DNA of 64,000 nucleotides, taken from positions 38,143,218 through 38,207,217 of the forward strand of contig OX465590.1 in the NCBI GenBank assembly GCA_950022655.1, in the 5' to 3' direction. The notes beneath the pieces are model-generated. The model did not search any database, was not told where the DNA came from, and saw nothing but the letters and a program-made list of their open reading frames with translations. Every line of letters begins with the position of its first letter. Within the stretch, counting starts at the first letter, position 1. This document shows, one piece after another, positions 54,620 to 63,660 of the stretch. The position numbers were made by a program, and so were the translations under genes. Origin of the DNA: Alentia gelatinosa (Eukaryota > Annelida > Polychaeta > Phyllodocida > Polynoidae).

Positions 54620-55526
54620 TCATTTGTTAGACTTGTTACTGACTTTGCAGTCATATGCTGCGTGAGACTTGGAGTTACACTCGCTACAGACATTTACAGT
54701 TCTGGAATCTGCATTCCCCTGAATCTGAATTGAATAGTTTACAAACTCCGGTAAGTTCAGATTTCTTTGTTACCGTCTGAGCTTTAAATTTCTTAGCACT
54801 TATAGTACCATCATAAGAGAGATATCGTACAATTTCTGACGGGTCTATTTTAGCGAATTCTTCGTAACCCAGTTTTTCAACCCTCTCTTTTACTGCCTGA
54901 TCATACCTCAAAAGAGCATCCTGGGTGAACACTCTGGTATCGGCCTTTTCAGCGATTAAAGAAATGTGATCAACGAAACCAGTAATATCCTGGCTTTCAG
55001 CTAACATATATTTCAAGATTTTCATGTTAACAACAGTCAGTTTCTCTAAAGTGAAAAGTTTCTCGTTCTCCTCAAGATATGATTTTGAGAGATATTTACC
55101 ATCCTTTTGATTTTCTTTCTTGGTAGCTTTGCTTGTCTTTCGTGTAGTATCAGAATCGGCGATAGACTGGGCACCAGCATCACTTGTATCGCTTGAACTT
55201 TCATCTGATTTCTGTTTACACGCAGGGGAATCGTCTCGCTTCGAAGACCGGCCTTTTTCCTGGAAAAGTTCAATTGCCGCGAAAATCGTCGATTCTAGGC
55301 GATCCATTCTCCTAGACATCTCAGCATTGTTGTCATCTTGAATCGTCCTATCGTCGAGGCCGACCGTATCGCACCCAGACGTGGCGGGTGAGGGAGACTG
55401 CTGTCTACCCATCTTCACACGGGACGACCTGGAAGTCCTCAATTCCTCCTCTTTTTTCCCAGAAAAATTCCGGGAAATATCCTCAATGTCCGGAGACATT
55501 GCCCTAGGCTTGCTCCTCCGACCCAT
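54620..55526 (-). pseudogene. Gag-like protein of Ngaro-2, frameshifted
   Basis: From the ATG at 55526 the protein has a charged, low-complexity N-terminus, a possible helical stretch (MDRLESTIFAAIELF) and the start of a CCCH finger (CKLFNSDSGECRFQNC). It then ends at a stop at 54684. In the next frame the text continues with a perfect CCHC knuckle, CSECNSKSHAAYDC, and ends at TGA 54622-54620. Compared with Ngaro-1, a small out-of-frame deletion has removed the finger histidine. Confidence 0.75.
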
Positions 55527-55556
55527 AATTTTCAAGAACCGTCTTGAAAAATGCCC

Positions 55557-55794
55557 AGATTTAAAATTTTTCTCAACAAGTGAGAAACACAAGTGTGGTG
55601 GTCGGTGAGCAGAAGAGGAATGAGGAGATTACCGTTATGAGCTGCTCACCACCACGCGTAACGAATTATCACCGTGGATATCGCATTATCCACAGCAACT
55701 ACCTGGACAACGGAAACGGAGTAACTCCGGAGTGAATAATAATGACCATTTCATTCGGTATTTATATATATATATTAATCATATATAATAATAT
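55557..55794 (-). repeat. Ngaro-2 repeat A1
   Basis: 5'-terminal repeat of the element on the minus strand, matching A2 almost throughout. It ends in an AT-rich stretch that runs into a TA tract. Confidence 0.85.
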
Positions 55795-55815
55795 ATATAT
55801 ATATATATATATATC
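55795..55815. repeat. (TA)n tract right of Ngaro-2
   Basis: TA run bordering the A1 side of Ngaro-2. Confidence 0.9.
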
Positions 55816-55984
55816 CAGGCTAAAATGAATCAGAAACATATTTGTGTTTCATCAGTGTGGCCAGTAACCGTCTTGATCGAATTGGCTCAGAATTCTCACT
55901 CAGCTACCGCCTCGTTCATATCCCTGAGCGCCCCATACTTGATGGCATAAGGAGAATTAGACCAAACACTCATCAGTTTTCTTT
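55816..55984. other. Fold-back remnant
   Basis: CTCACTCAGCTACCGCCTCG followed by TTCATATC resembles 10162-10200. It appears to be a truncated fold-back element ahead of the LINE. Confidence 0.35.
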
Positions 55985-56292
55985 CAGAGTATAATCTGAT
56001 TCAAGTAATCTTTGGACAGACAAACAATATTGGCTTTCGCCCTAAGATGGGGACTGAGGACCCAATTATTTTATTGGTCGACTCCTTGTACACCACCCGG
56101 GACAGATTGGTGTCAACAGCGGCCTGTTTCTAAGACTTATGCAAGGCTTTTGACTTCGTCCAGCATGACTTATGGATTCAAAAACTTGAGAAACTAGCAT
56201 TTATACCGAAAACATTTTGCTTAGATAACTGACTATTTGCTTAATAGAAAACAGGTTTATGCTAATGAAACCTTCTCAAGTCAGTCGTGAAT

Positions 56293-56858
56293 ATCCTTTG
56301 GTGTTGGACTACTAAAATTGCTTCTCTAACTTGTAACAAACTTTCTATGGTAGCTAATCAAATGTAAAATACTGATGAGATTAGGCCAGAGGTCGATTAC
56401 ACACTATGGAGGTTATGGTGGGCGTTTGGTTCTATTTACGACACCTTGATTTCTTCACGTCCTATTTGCTATTCATGTGTAATGTCATATGTTTCTGTAT
56501 TGTAATGTCTGTCTACTTGTAAAATACCAGAAGGGAATCAGGTTTTCCCCACAAAAATTTCTGAGCAGCCAGACGTAGCAGAATTGTTTCCTAAGGGAGT
56601 GAGGTTCTTATCAAATGATTATAGTGCAATGAGATTGTTCATGTGTTGATTTTTTTCTTACAGAGGAAATTGTGCAGCGTTGGAGGGGTGCACATGTAGC
56701 TAGAAGGATATACTATTGTTCATCGTGGGAGCGCGCACATGTTAACACCAATGGGTTTATGGTAGTTTTGAACAGGGAGAATGAACTGTGTAATTAAATC
56801 ATGATACTGAATAAAAGAGAGCGCTGCTCGTTTAAAAAAAAAAAAAATCCTTTGGTGT
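56293..56858 (+). mobile_element. Retroposon family R, copy 3, nested in LINE C
   Basis: ATCCTTTGGTGT is duplicated at 56293-56304 and 56847-56858 around a 542-bp insert with a poly(A) tail (about 56834-56846). The insert's 3' part matches 2424-2702 and 16960-17175. It is the longest copy seen and shows more of the 5' sequence, which has no recognised ORF. Confidence 0.85.
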
Positions 56859-57205
56859 CCCTCAGGGGTCGGTGCTGGGCCCCCAACCGTTTTTCAGCTT
56901 CATTAATGATACTTGTAGTGATTTGTTCTCTTGCTCTTACCTGCAGTATGCAGATGATCTGGTAGTTTATGTATCGAACTTAGGCGCGAACATCCCCAGA
57001 AATAAAATAGCTATTGCTGTAAACAAGATTTTCCAGTGGTGTGCCATTAATGCCTTGGGTCTCAATGTCAATATGATTCTTATGTGGTTTGCTGCACACA
57101 ATAAAATGAGACACATACGCAATTTTGATTTACATTGAATGTGGAGGCAGCTTGATCGACACTAATAAGAGCTATAAATACCTAGGCATTACTTTAGATC
57201 CTGAC

Positions 57206-57421
57206 CTGAATTTTGATTTTTTTGTTTGTTTTGCTTTTTGGTGTAATTTTGTCGGCGTTCCATTAGAGTGTTGGCTCCATAGTTCGAGGGAAAAAATTTC
57301 GGCAGTAGGACGCGGGAACCTCCGACGTCCACCTACCTTCTTCTCTCTATTACGTGGTCGCAAGTGGTGGGAGACAGACGTGAGAACAGATACCCCGTTC
57401 ACCTTCATTCTGAATTTTGAT
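57206..57421 (-). mobile_element. 192-bp reverse-oriented retroposed sequence
   Basis: CTGAATTTTGAT occurs at 57206-57217 and 57410-57421. On the minus strand the insert ends in an A-rich tail (T-run at 57218-57224). The body is GC-richer than the host LINE and not recognised. It could be a SINE or a retroposed cellular transcript. The insert has no stop in the LINE sense frame, which explains a 178-codon ORF that reads straight through it. Confidence 0.75.
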
Positions 57422-57926
57422 AGTCACATAAAAAATGTAGTCGACTCAGTTAATGATTATAATTTGTTTAAACTGACGAAATCTAGAAAATGCGTATCTC
57501 GATCGATAGCATTAGACATCTACACCAGGACAATAAGACCCATCACTGAGAATCGTAGTTTACTTTTGAACAGTGCTTATACAAACAGCCTCCCAGTTCT
57601 CCAATGGGCGCAAAACCGGGTCCGACGATCATTGAGCAGTGCAAAGTCCACATGTATGTAGTATCTGAGATACACGAGAGGTGTGGAATTGAATTGTTAG
57701 AGGACAGAAGGAAGAACCAACTATTGAAACCCATGTATAAAAGATCCCGTTTTGATACAAACGTTGATCACAACATAAGGCATACAACAGGTAATCGCAA
57801 AGTACAATTTTTATCGATTAAACACAAAAGATCAAGATTCGAAAGATCACCACATTTTAGAGGCAATTACCCAGGAAGAGCTCATGCAATTCAGATGATG
57901 TGATATTCAAATTATAAAAAAAAAAG

Positions 57927-58626
57927 TAAAGCATATTATAACTTAGCAATATTTCAACATTTATTTAATATGATCAGACCCTAGAGAACTCTTCTTCTCC
58001 TTGAAGCATTATCAACATGTATCAACGTTGGATAGTCCCATATTTTGATTAAAATTTGATAATTCTCAATCGAATCTAGATGCAAATAAAATATCTTCTC
58101 TCATTAGAAATAAGAAGTTAGGAGCAATATGCCAGACCACAGATCTTCCATAGTGAAGTCACATGAAAAGCAATACAAAACAGATACACAGACGATACAA
58201 ACAGTAGACATCAGATTAATATATACTGGTTTTACAGCAAATAATAGTACGATCTTTTGATCCTTATCCTTCTTTTCCAGACCACAATACTAAAATAGGA
58301 GAAATATAATCCGCGATAGATATCTATCTCTCTAACAACTCTGCCGGTCACGAGAAAGCGGCGTTTATCTGTACACTTAGTTAGCCATAATGTCAAAGGT
58401 AGCCTCTTGTTGTGGTCAGCGCTATTGTACTGGTGACGAGGGGAATAAAACACCGAGAAGAAAACCCACTTGACGAGGACTATTTTGGATTTCTGAACTC
58501 ACCATCTTGTCGGCCTGTGAGGCAGTGGATCACTCAAGGTTTTTACTCCTCCCACGTTTCTGCCTAATTATGTCCTCATCGCTGCCGCCATCCACTCGTC
58601 GCCAGTGTGGTTCTTCAGCCGCTTTA
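57927..58626. other. Unassigned DNA
   Basis: No feature is recognised apart from a modestly GC-richer end (58500-58626). Short ORFs are without family support. Confidence 0.3.
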
Positions 58627-59130
58627 AGGCCTGTCTCCACTGTGCGACTGGGGGAGCCTGCGATCCTGGGACCTGTTTCAGTAGTTTCATGACATGTCTC
58701 AGGCTGGAGGGAAACTCGCTGTATCCACTGTGCGTTTTGCCAATTTGCGATCCTGGAGGTACGCCCAGTCTGAGACTGGACGTACCAGTACGCCCAGTCT
58801 CAAACTGGAGGGAAACTTGCTGTCTCCACTGTGCGTTTTGCCCAGTTGTGATCCGAGGTATATGCGGTACCTCCAGTCTGAGACTGGGTGTACCGGTACG
58901 CCCAGTCTCAGACTGGAGGGAAACTCGCTGTCTCCACTGTGTGTTTTGCAGCGTTGCAATCCTGGAGGTACACCCGGTCTCAGACTGGACGTACTGGTAC
59001 GCCCAGTCTCAGACTGGAGGGAAACTCGCTGTATCCGCTGTGCGTTTTGCCGAGTTGCTATCCTGGAGGTACGCCCAGTCTGAGACTGGAGGTACCGATG
59101 TACTTAAAATCGCACAGTGGAGACAGGGCT
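58627..59130. mobile_element. PIF/Harbinger-like MITE, family P7, with internal tandem repeat
   Basis: AGGCCTGTCTCCACTGTGCG and the complement of CGCACAGTGGAGACAGGGCT bound the element, with TTA on both flanks (58624-58626 and 59131-59133). Four tandem units start near 58703, 58805, 58913 and 59015 and carry CTGGAGGGAAACTCGCTGT and CCAGTCT(C/G)AGACTGG palindromes. A fragment of the GGGACC family end lies at 58669-58700. Unit lengths of 102 and 108 bp are multiples of three, so long ORFs arise in several frames but are not genes. Confidence 0.75.
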
Positions 59131-59397
59131 TTAAGACGCATTCATCAGCAGAACCGTTTGTTTGCAGCCGTTACTGACGCCTTAGGAACCCTAATAAGAT
59201 ACTTGTTGTTTTGGTGACACAGGTTCTGAGTCAGCCCGACTGGTTTAGAAGTGAATAGGCGCCATGCCTTGTTTTGCATCACTGCTTTTTCTTGATGTTT
59301 TGTTGAGTGTTATACTCATGACGCAAGTAGGTTCCTCTGGAGGCAATTAGAACTTAAATGCGAACGTCAATGGCAGGATCCTGATATTATAGTTTTA
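59131..59397. other. Unassigned DNA
   Basis: Short spacer between two MITEs. No feature is recognised. Confidence 0.3.
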
Positions 59398-59677
59398 GGC
59401 CCGGCGTCCACCTACTACGATAGAATCGTAGACCTCCCGATATGGCACCGATACAAAATGTCAAAATCGGTGCCATATCGGGAAGGTGAAAAATCGTAGA
59501 CTTATGTCTAGACAAGCAAATCCACCATGCGTTGTATTGGTTTTTTATTGGTGTCTAATCGCAGAAACGTGGTCAACTGCCCCGATATTAGGTTACCTTC
59601 CGACACGATTTTGATTTTTTATCGGGAGGTGCATCGTAGACCATATCGGTGCCATATCGTAGTAGGTGGCAAGGGCC
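59398..59677. mobile_element. PIF/Harbinger-like MITE, family P3, copy 2
   Basis: GGCCCGGCGTCCACCTACTA faces TAGTAGGTGGCAAGGGCC, with perfect TTA duplications at 59395-59397 and 59678-59680. The interior repeats GATATGGCACCGAT and ATCGGGAAGGTG. It is very similar to 45524-45804 in layout and length. Confidence 0.85.
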
Positions 59678-59680
59678 TTA

Positions 59681-60144
59681 TAATCATCATAGACCAGATA
59701 TATCTATCTTCAAGTCGCTTTAAATTCATCTTTTCTGATTTGCACATAATTTACCTTGGAGGAGATGGTCTACCATTATAGCACTCTCCAAGCAGATATT
59801 TTGCGCTCTACTTCCTGCGGTCACTTATATCTCTGCCCCAACCTGCCTGTTTGGGAACAAATCTGGCCCATATGCCAGTTTTTGAAGTATCCCTAAATTC
59901 CTAGCACTCTGGTATTATTTTGTGGTTAACTTGTCGATGGAGATGCACAAATTTATATGGTAAATGATATACACTCATTTCTATCATGTGTTATGTCAAA
60001 TTAGACAAAGTCATAGGGATTATTTTCTTCAGTGGAAAACACCTCATGTGTTGCAGGGTTTTGTTTGTCAACTTGTCACATGTGCTCACTTGAATGGACA
60101 GTCTAATCAACTGTGGATTCAGATTATAGTTGAAAAAGAAACAA
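59681..60144. other. Unassigned DNA
   Basis: No gene or repeat is recognised in this 460-bp spacer. Confidence 0.3.
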
Positions 60145-60955
60145 CTGGGCCCTGTTTTTCAGTCACGACATAATCGGGCATCTCTGCGATTGGAAGACAA
60201 TTTGCAAGACACAAAATGGCGGCTGTGCTATAGACATGGTCTCAGTGCGGCGCGCTCGATCGCCGCTAAAAGTGTCTCAAGTATAGAACTGTCTCAGGTT
60301 CTATGAAACCTCTCTGTGCGTATATAGAGGATTTCCCATGCTTTTCGTATGGATTTAGCGATGAAATTTTGACACGAGTAAGGGATACATATAGCCTATA
60401 ATCGTACTAAATATGAAGAAAAACGGCCAGGCTGTTCCACCGTTATTCGCGTTTGAATTTCGTCAAAAGCAAACGTCTACTCTGGTGGCCAGTGTACTCT
60501 TATGTCAAGGTCGCCGCATAAATTAGCGGAGGCGTGCTCTGATGGTCATGGGCATGGGAGATAGACACTGACCACCAGAGCAGATGTTTGCTATGGCGAA
60601 ATTCAAACGCGAATAACGGTAGAACGGTCTGACTGATCTATTTCATATTTAGTACGATTATAGGGTATATGTATCCCTTACTGGTGTTAAAATTTCATTG
60701 CTTAATTCTTACGGGAAGTGAAGTTGCGCATTCTGTACGACATGTCCACAGATGTCTTAGGTCTAAGACACTTTGGAAGACATTTTGAACCACTTGACCC
60801 TAAAGATGTCTTATCTATAGTACACCTGGCTGCAGCCTAAGTGCCCTTGAGGGACCATCGTTGGCCGATCCCCAAAAGATGTCTTATCTATAATACACTG
60901 ACAGCTGTAAGATGTCTTACAAAGAGGATATCGTGACTAAAAAACAAGGCCCTGG
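60145..60955. mobile_element. Large fold-back MITE, family E, copy 2
   Basis: The left end CTGGGCCCTGTTTTTCAGTC is matched by the right end GACTAAAAAACAAGGCCC. The shared module is present forward (about 60342-60427) and reversed (about 60623-60722). A perfect 24-bp inner arm pairs 60439-60462 with 60597-60620. The arm sequence differs from copy 1 at paired sites, yet each copy pairs with itself. Confidence 0.8.
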
Positions 60956-61420
60956 ATTGTCTCTGGAGCTCATTTAACAATTCCTGTATTTCCCAACTGA
61001 TAATATATGAGTTGTTTGAGTTTCGTAACATTTGGCAGATGCTTGTTTTGAATCCAAATGTTGGCTGATTCCCCCTGTCCTTAGTGGGTACCGTGAGAAC
61101 CGGCGTATGACGTCACTGGGATAGGGCACAGATTAAGCAAGCGCTAGAACCACGAAAGATCTGGTTGGAGAGTGGATGTCCAGGTGTTATAAGTTTACAT
61201 AAGTCAAGTTTGTATATGACGAGTTAAAGGTATATCCTACAATTCACAGTGGCGTTACCTACTGATTTTCAAACACTGACAATTATCAACTCAAACCGGT
61301 TCCTTTGATGTATTCAAATACCTAATGAGCAAGGTATAATATATTATCGAGTTTGATTTAATTCAATGGGTAAATTAGACCAATTTACATTTGGTTTACA
61401 TAGGAAATGTATTAGACAAG
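60956..61420. other. Unassigned DNA
   Basis: A single TGACGTCA word near 61107 matches a CRE, but one site alone is weak evidence for regulation. No gene is recognised. Confidence 0.3.
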
Positions 61421-61422
61421 TA

Positions 61423-62403
61423 CAGTAGAACCCCGCGTAATAAGACAACTTCTGTTCTCGGCCAAAAAGCCCGCTTTTGTCGGAGACACACCAAGCGAGA
61501 AACGCAGCGATTTCCGGAATCGCCAACACAAAATGGCGAATATGTTTGCTATTATTCTATATTTCACATTATTTTTGCTTCCGAGACACTAACTTATGGG
61601 TGGGAGAAATTACTGTAAAAAAAATTTTCCACATACAGGCTATTTTGTGTTGGCGATTACAAAGATCGCTGCCCCAGCGTTGAACCAGCGAGAAATGAAA
61701 TCGCTCAACATTCCTTGCTTTCAAGGTAGGAGGGAGTTTTGCTCAATCGCTGGCGACTCTGGGACACACCAAGCGATACAAGGCGGCAAGAATATGGCAG
61801 CGATAAACTGCACTGAGCGAGTAGGTCGAAATTTGCCAAGTCTGAGCAATGTTTGATATTTGCGATTACCATATGGGCGAGAAAAGTTAGAAGAGTGAGT
61901 GATCATGTGACTTTAAAACTCAATCTGATTGGTGGACTACTTATGGTTGGCAATACTCGCTCATATGTCGCTGGGTATGTCGCAAAATCTGGTGTGTCCA
62001 CATTTTCAGCAGAATCGTAGCAATTCTGTCTTGGCAATTATGTGGGCGATTTTGGCGTTCTCTTAGGGAGAATATCAAACATGTTTGATAATCTCGATCA
62101 TGTGATCGCTCACGTGGGTGTCGGCGAGTTTTTAACTCACCGATACCCAAGTCGCCCTCATATCACAGCAAGTAGAGGACACACCAAGCGATAAATTTCA
62201 TCGCTCATATAATCGCCTAGACCTTGTTGGCAAGTAAAATTATCGCTAACGTTTCTCGCTTGATGTGTCTCCGGCATCACGCAGAGTGCCCGCTTACGCG
62301 GGGTTAAAATAAACATCTAATATAGGGATCTGTTCCGAGCAAAGGTCGCCGTTAACAGTTGGTGACCGCTTACGCGGGGTGACCGTTACGCGGGGTTCTA
62401 CTG
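61423..62403. mobile_element. pogo/Tigger-like MITE with TA target site
   Basis: CAGTAGAACCCCGCGTAA and its complement TTACGCGGGGTTCTACTG are flanked by TA at 61421-61422 and 62404-62405. This is the Tc1/mariner pattern, and the end sequence is of the pogo/Tigger kind. No transposase is present. Extra copies of TTACGCGGGGT lie near 62294 and 62370, which suggests a duplicated right end. It hosts a nested element. Confidence 0.75.
61472..62276. mobile_element. Family N element nested in the pogo-like MITE
   Basis: GTCGGAGACACACCAAGCGA at the left and the complement of TCGCTTGATGTGTCTCCGGC at the right bound about 805 bp. Inside, GGACACACCAAGCGAT recurs near 61762 and 62170 and its complement near 61990, so several copies may be nested or the ends are repeated. 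Single end fragments occur at about 14368 and 17862. No ORF is convincing. Confidence 0.65.
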
Positions 62404-62527
62404 TACTCAGTTCCCTCGAAAAACAAACACAGTGACCTGTGATCTTTAAAAATCTAAACGTAGTGTTACACATTCATATTCTGTGAATTGACAGGGATTT
62501 TAGGATTGCCCTTTTGAACGTTGTTTA

Positions 62528-62982
62528 GAGGGTGCGTCCACCAACCACGACAAGGCTACGACAAGTGCCGCCATGAAAGTTCCAACCGCAGCCTTGTCGC
62601 AGCCTTGTCGTGAGAAGAACATTGTCGGGACAGCGGTGTCGGGGCGTGTCGTAGACGTTGCCGGTTTCCGTAAAAAAGGCGCTCATGGTTCCGACACACT
62701 ACGACAGTGATATCGAGGAAACCACAACGCTCCACGACAAAGGTCCAGTCGTAGCAAAAATCGAACATGTTCAATATTGTCGTGGCCTTGTCGGAGGGCC
62801 TCCGACAGGCCCCCGACAAGCTTCGTGTCGCAGCCTGTCGGGGCCTTGTCGTAGCCTCTTGTCGGGAACTATGTTCCACCAACCACGACAAGGCTACGAC
62901 AGGCCTTCCAATCGTAGAGCTGTCGTGGACCTTGTCGGAAAGCCGTTGTCGTAGCCTTGTCGTGGTTGGTGGACGCACCCTC
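62528..62982. mobile_element. PIF/Harbinger-like MITE, family P8, word-repeat interior
   Basis: GAGGGTGCGTCCACCAACCA and its perfect inverted partner bound 455 bp, with TTA on both sides (62525-62527 and 62983-62985). The inverted repeat extends to about 36 bp. The interior is made largely of CGACAAGG, CCTTGTCG, CTACGACA and TGTCGTAG words in both orientations. ORFs of 86-145 codons over it are artefacts of these words. Confidence 0.85.
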
Positions 62983-62985
62983 TTA

Positions 62986-63300
62986 TGCATCATCGGTTAT
63001 TTTGCAAATAGTGCAAGCATCATCTAAAAGTAGGAGTATTTTCGGTTGTTTCCGGGTACTATTTAGATGTACATTTGTTTCAGACATTGTTCGTATGAGT
63101 CACTGCAGTATCAGCTCTAACGCTGTGTTTTTCTTGTTTTTCATGTACATAGAAATATTATTTTTGGATTTCCAGCTTACGTAATTTTTGTATATTTTAA
63201 TTATTTGGTTTCTTCGCTAAGCAACCTTGATGTTCAATTGCAGCCATGCTCTTTCCTCATGAAAGTATCTGTTCACTTCCCATCTTCATTATGAAATCAT
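62986..63300. other. Unassigned DNA
   Basis: No feature is recognised. Confidence 0.3.
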
Positions 63301-63660
63301 TATGAACGGAACAAAGACGTAAATGGGACTTCGACAGGGATCAATCATCGGCCCGCTGATATAAGAGATGTTTATTTAAGGACTTTCTAAATGCAATGTG
63401 AACCGTCACGAAACTGAATATGCAGATGATCTCATTTAAATAAATTCGGGTTCAGACTCTATATTTGAAAAGAGAAGCCATATGACTGACATGGGACTTC
63501 GACTGAGATTAATCATTAGTGCGCTGATATAGGAGATGTTTATTTAAGAGCAGTCCAAATTGGCAATATGACCGTCACGAAACTGAATATGCAGATGATC
63601 TCATTTAAATAAGTACGGGCTCAGACTCTATGTTAAAATAGAAAAATAGAAAAGCCATAG
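63301..63660 (+). pseudogene. Tandemly duplicated RT fragment of a LINE
   Basis: In the first copy, GLRQGSIIGPLI (about 63328) is followed after some 25 codons by EYADDLI (about 63418), the QGS and YADD boxes of a non-LTR RT, with stops in between. About 168 bp further on the block repeats (from 63493) with a mutated first box and the same AATATGCAGATGATCTCATT. The coding content is tiny and dead. Confidence 0.6.

Larger units (their letters stand above)
51312..55794 (-). mobile_element. Ngaro-2, tyrosine-recombinase retrotransposon, damaged
   Basis: On the minus strand the order is A1 (55794-55557), gag, pol, recombinase, B1 (51804-51721), A2 (51721-51484), 88 bp, B2 (51395-51312). This is the same split direct repeat plan as Ngaro-1 with unrelated repeat sequences, so it is a distinct family. 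A1 and A2 appear nearly identical and B1/B2 differ by about one base, so the insertion is recent. Gag has a frame break and the recombinase an in-frame stop, so this copy is probably not autonomous. Confidence 0.9.
55985..57903 (+). pseudogene. Reverse transcriptase of LINE copy C, interrupted
   Basis: Recognisable blocks are GFRPKMGTEDP, DLCKAFDFVQHDLW (motif A), GVPQGSVLGPQPFFSFINDT, the catalytic box QYADDLVVYV (near 56946-56975), NKSYKYLGITLDPDLNFD, then DSHIKNVVDSVNDY, VLQWAQNRVRRS and HERCGIELLEDRRK. Frame changes occur near 57120 and 57650, and stops lie in the first block. It is inactive. Confidence 0.85.
55985..57926 (+). mobile_element. CR1/Jockey-like LINE, copy C, with two nested inserts
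   Basis: The plus-strand RT sequence is split into three blocks: 55985-56304, 56847-57217 and 57410-57903. They are separated by a family R retroposon and by a 192-bp reverse-oriented retroposon. Each insert is bordered by a 12-bp target duplication. An A-run at about 57917-57926 is the likely poly(A) tail. The element is 5'-truncated, with several stops and frame breaks. Confidence 0.85.

Noticed and set aside
58605..59217. Long ORFs of 109-190 codons in several frames
   Set aside because: They are produced by a tandem repeat with unit length divisible by three inside a MITE.
61100..61115. CRE word TGACGTCA
   Set aside because: A single 8-bp match in unassigned DNA is expected by chance at this scale.
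62556..62993. 145-codon minus-strand ORF rich in R, S and T
   Set aside because: It reads through CGACAAGG-type repeats of a MITE, and overlapping ORFs on the other strand arise for the same reason.
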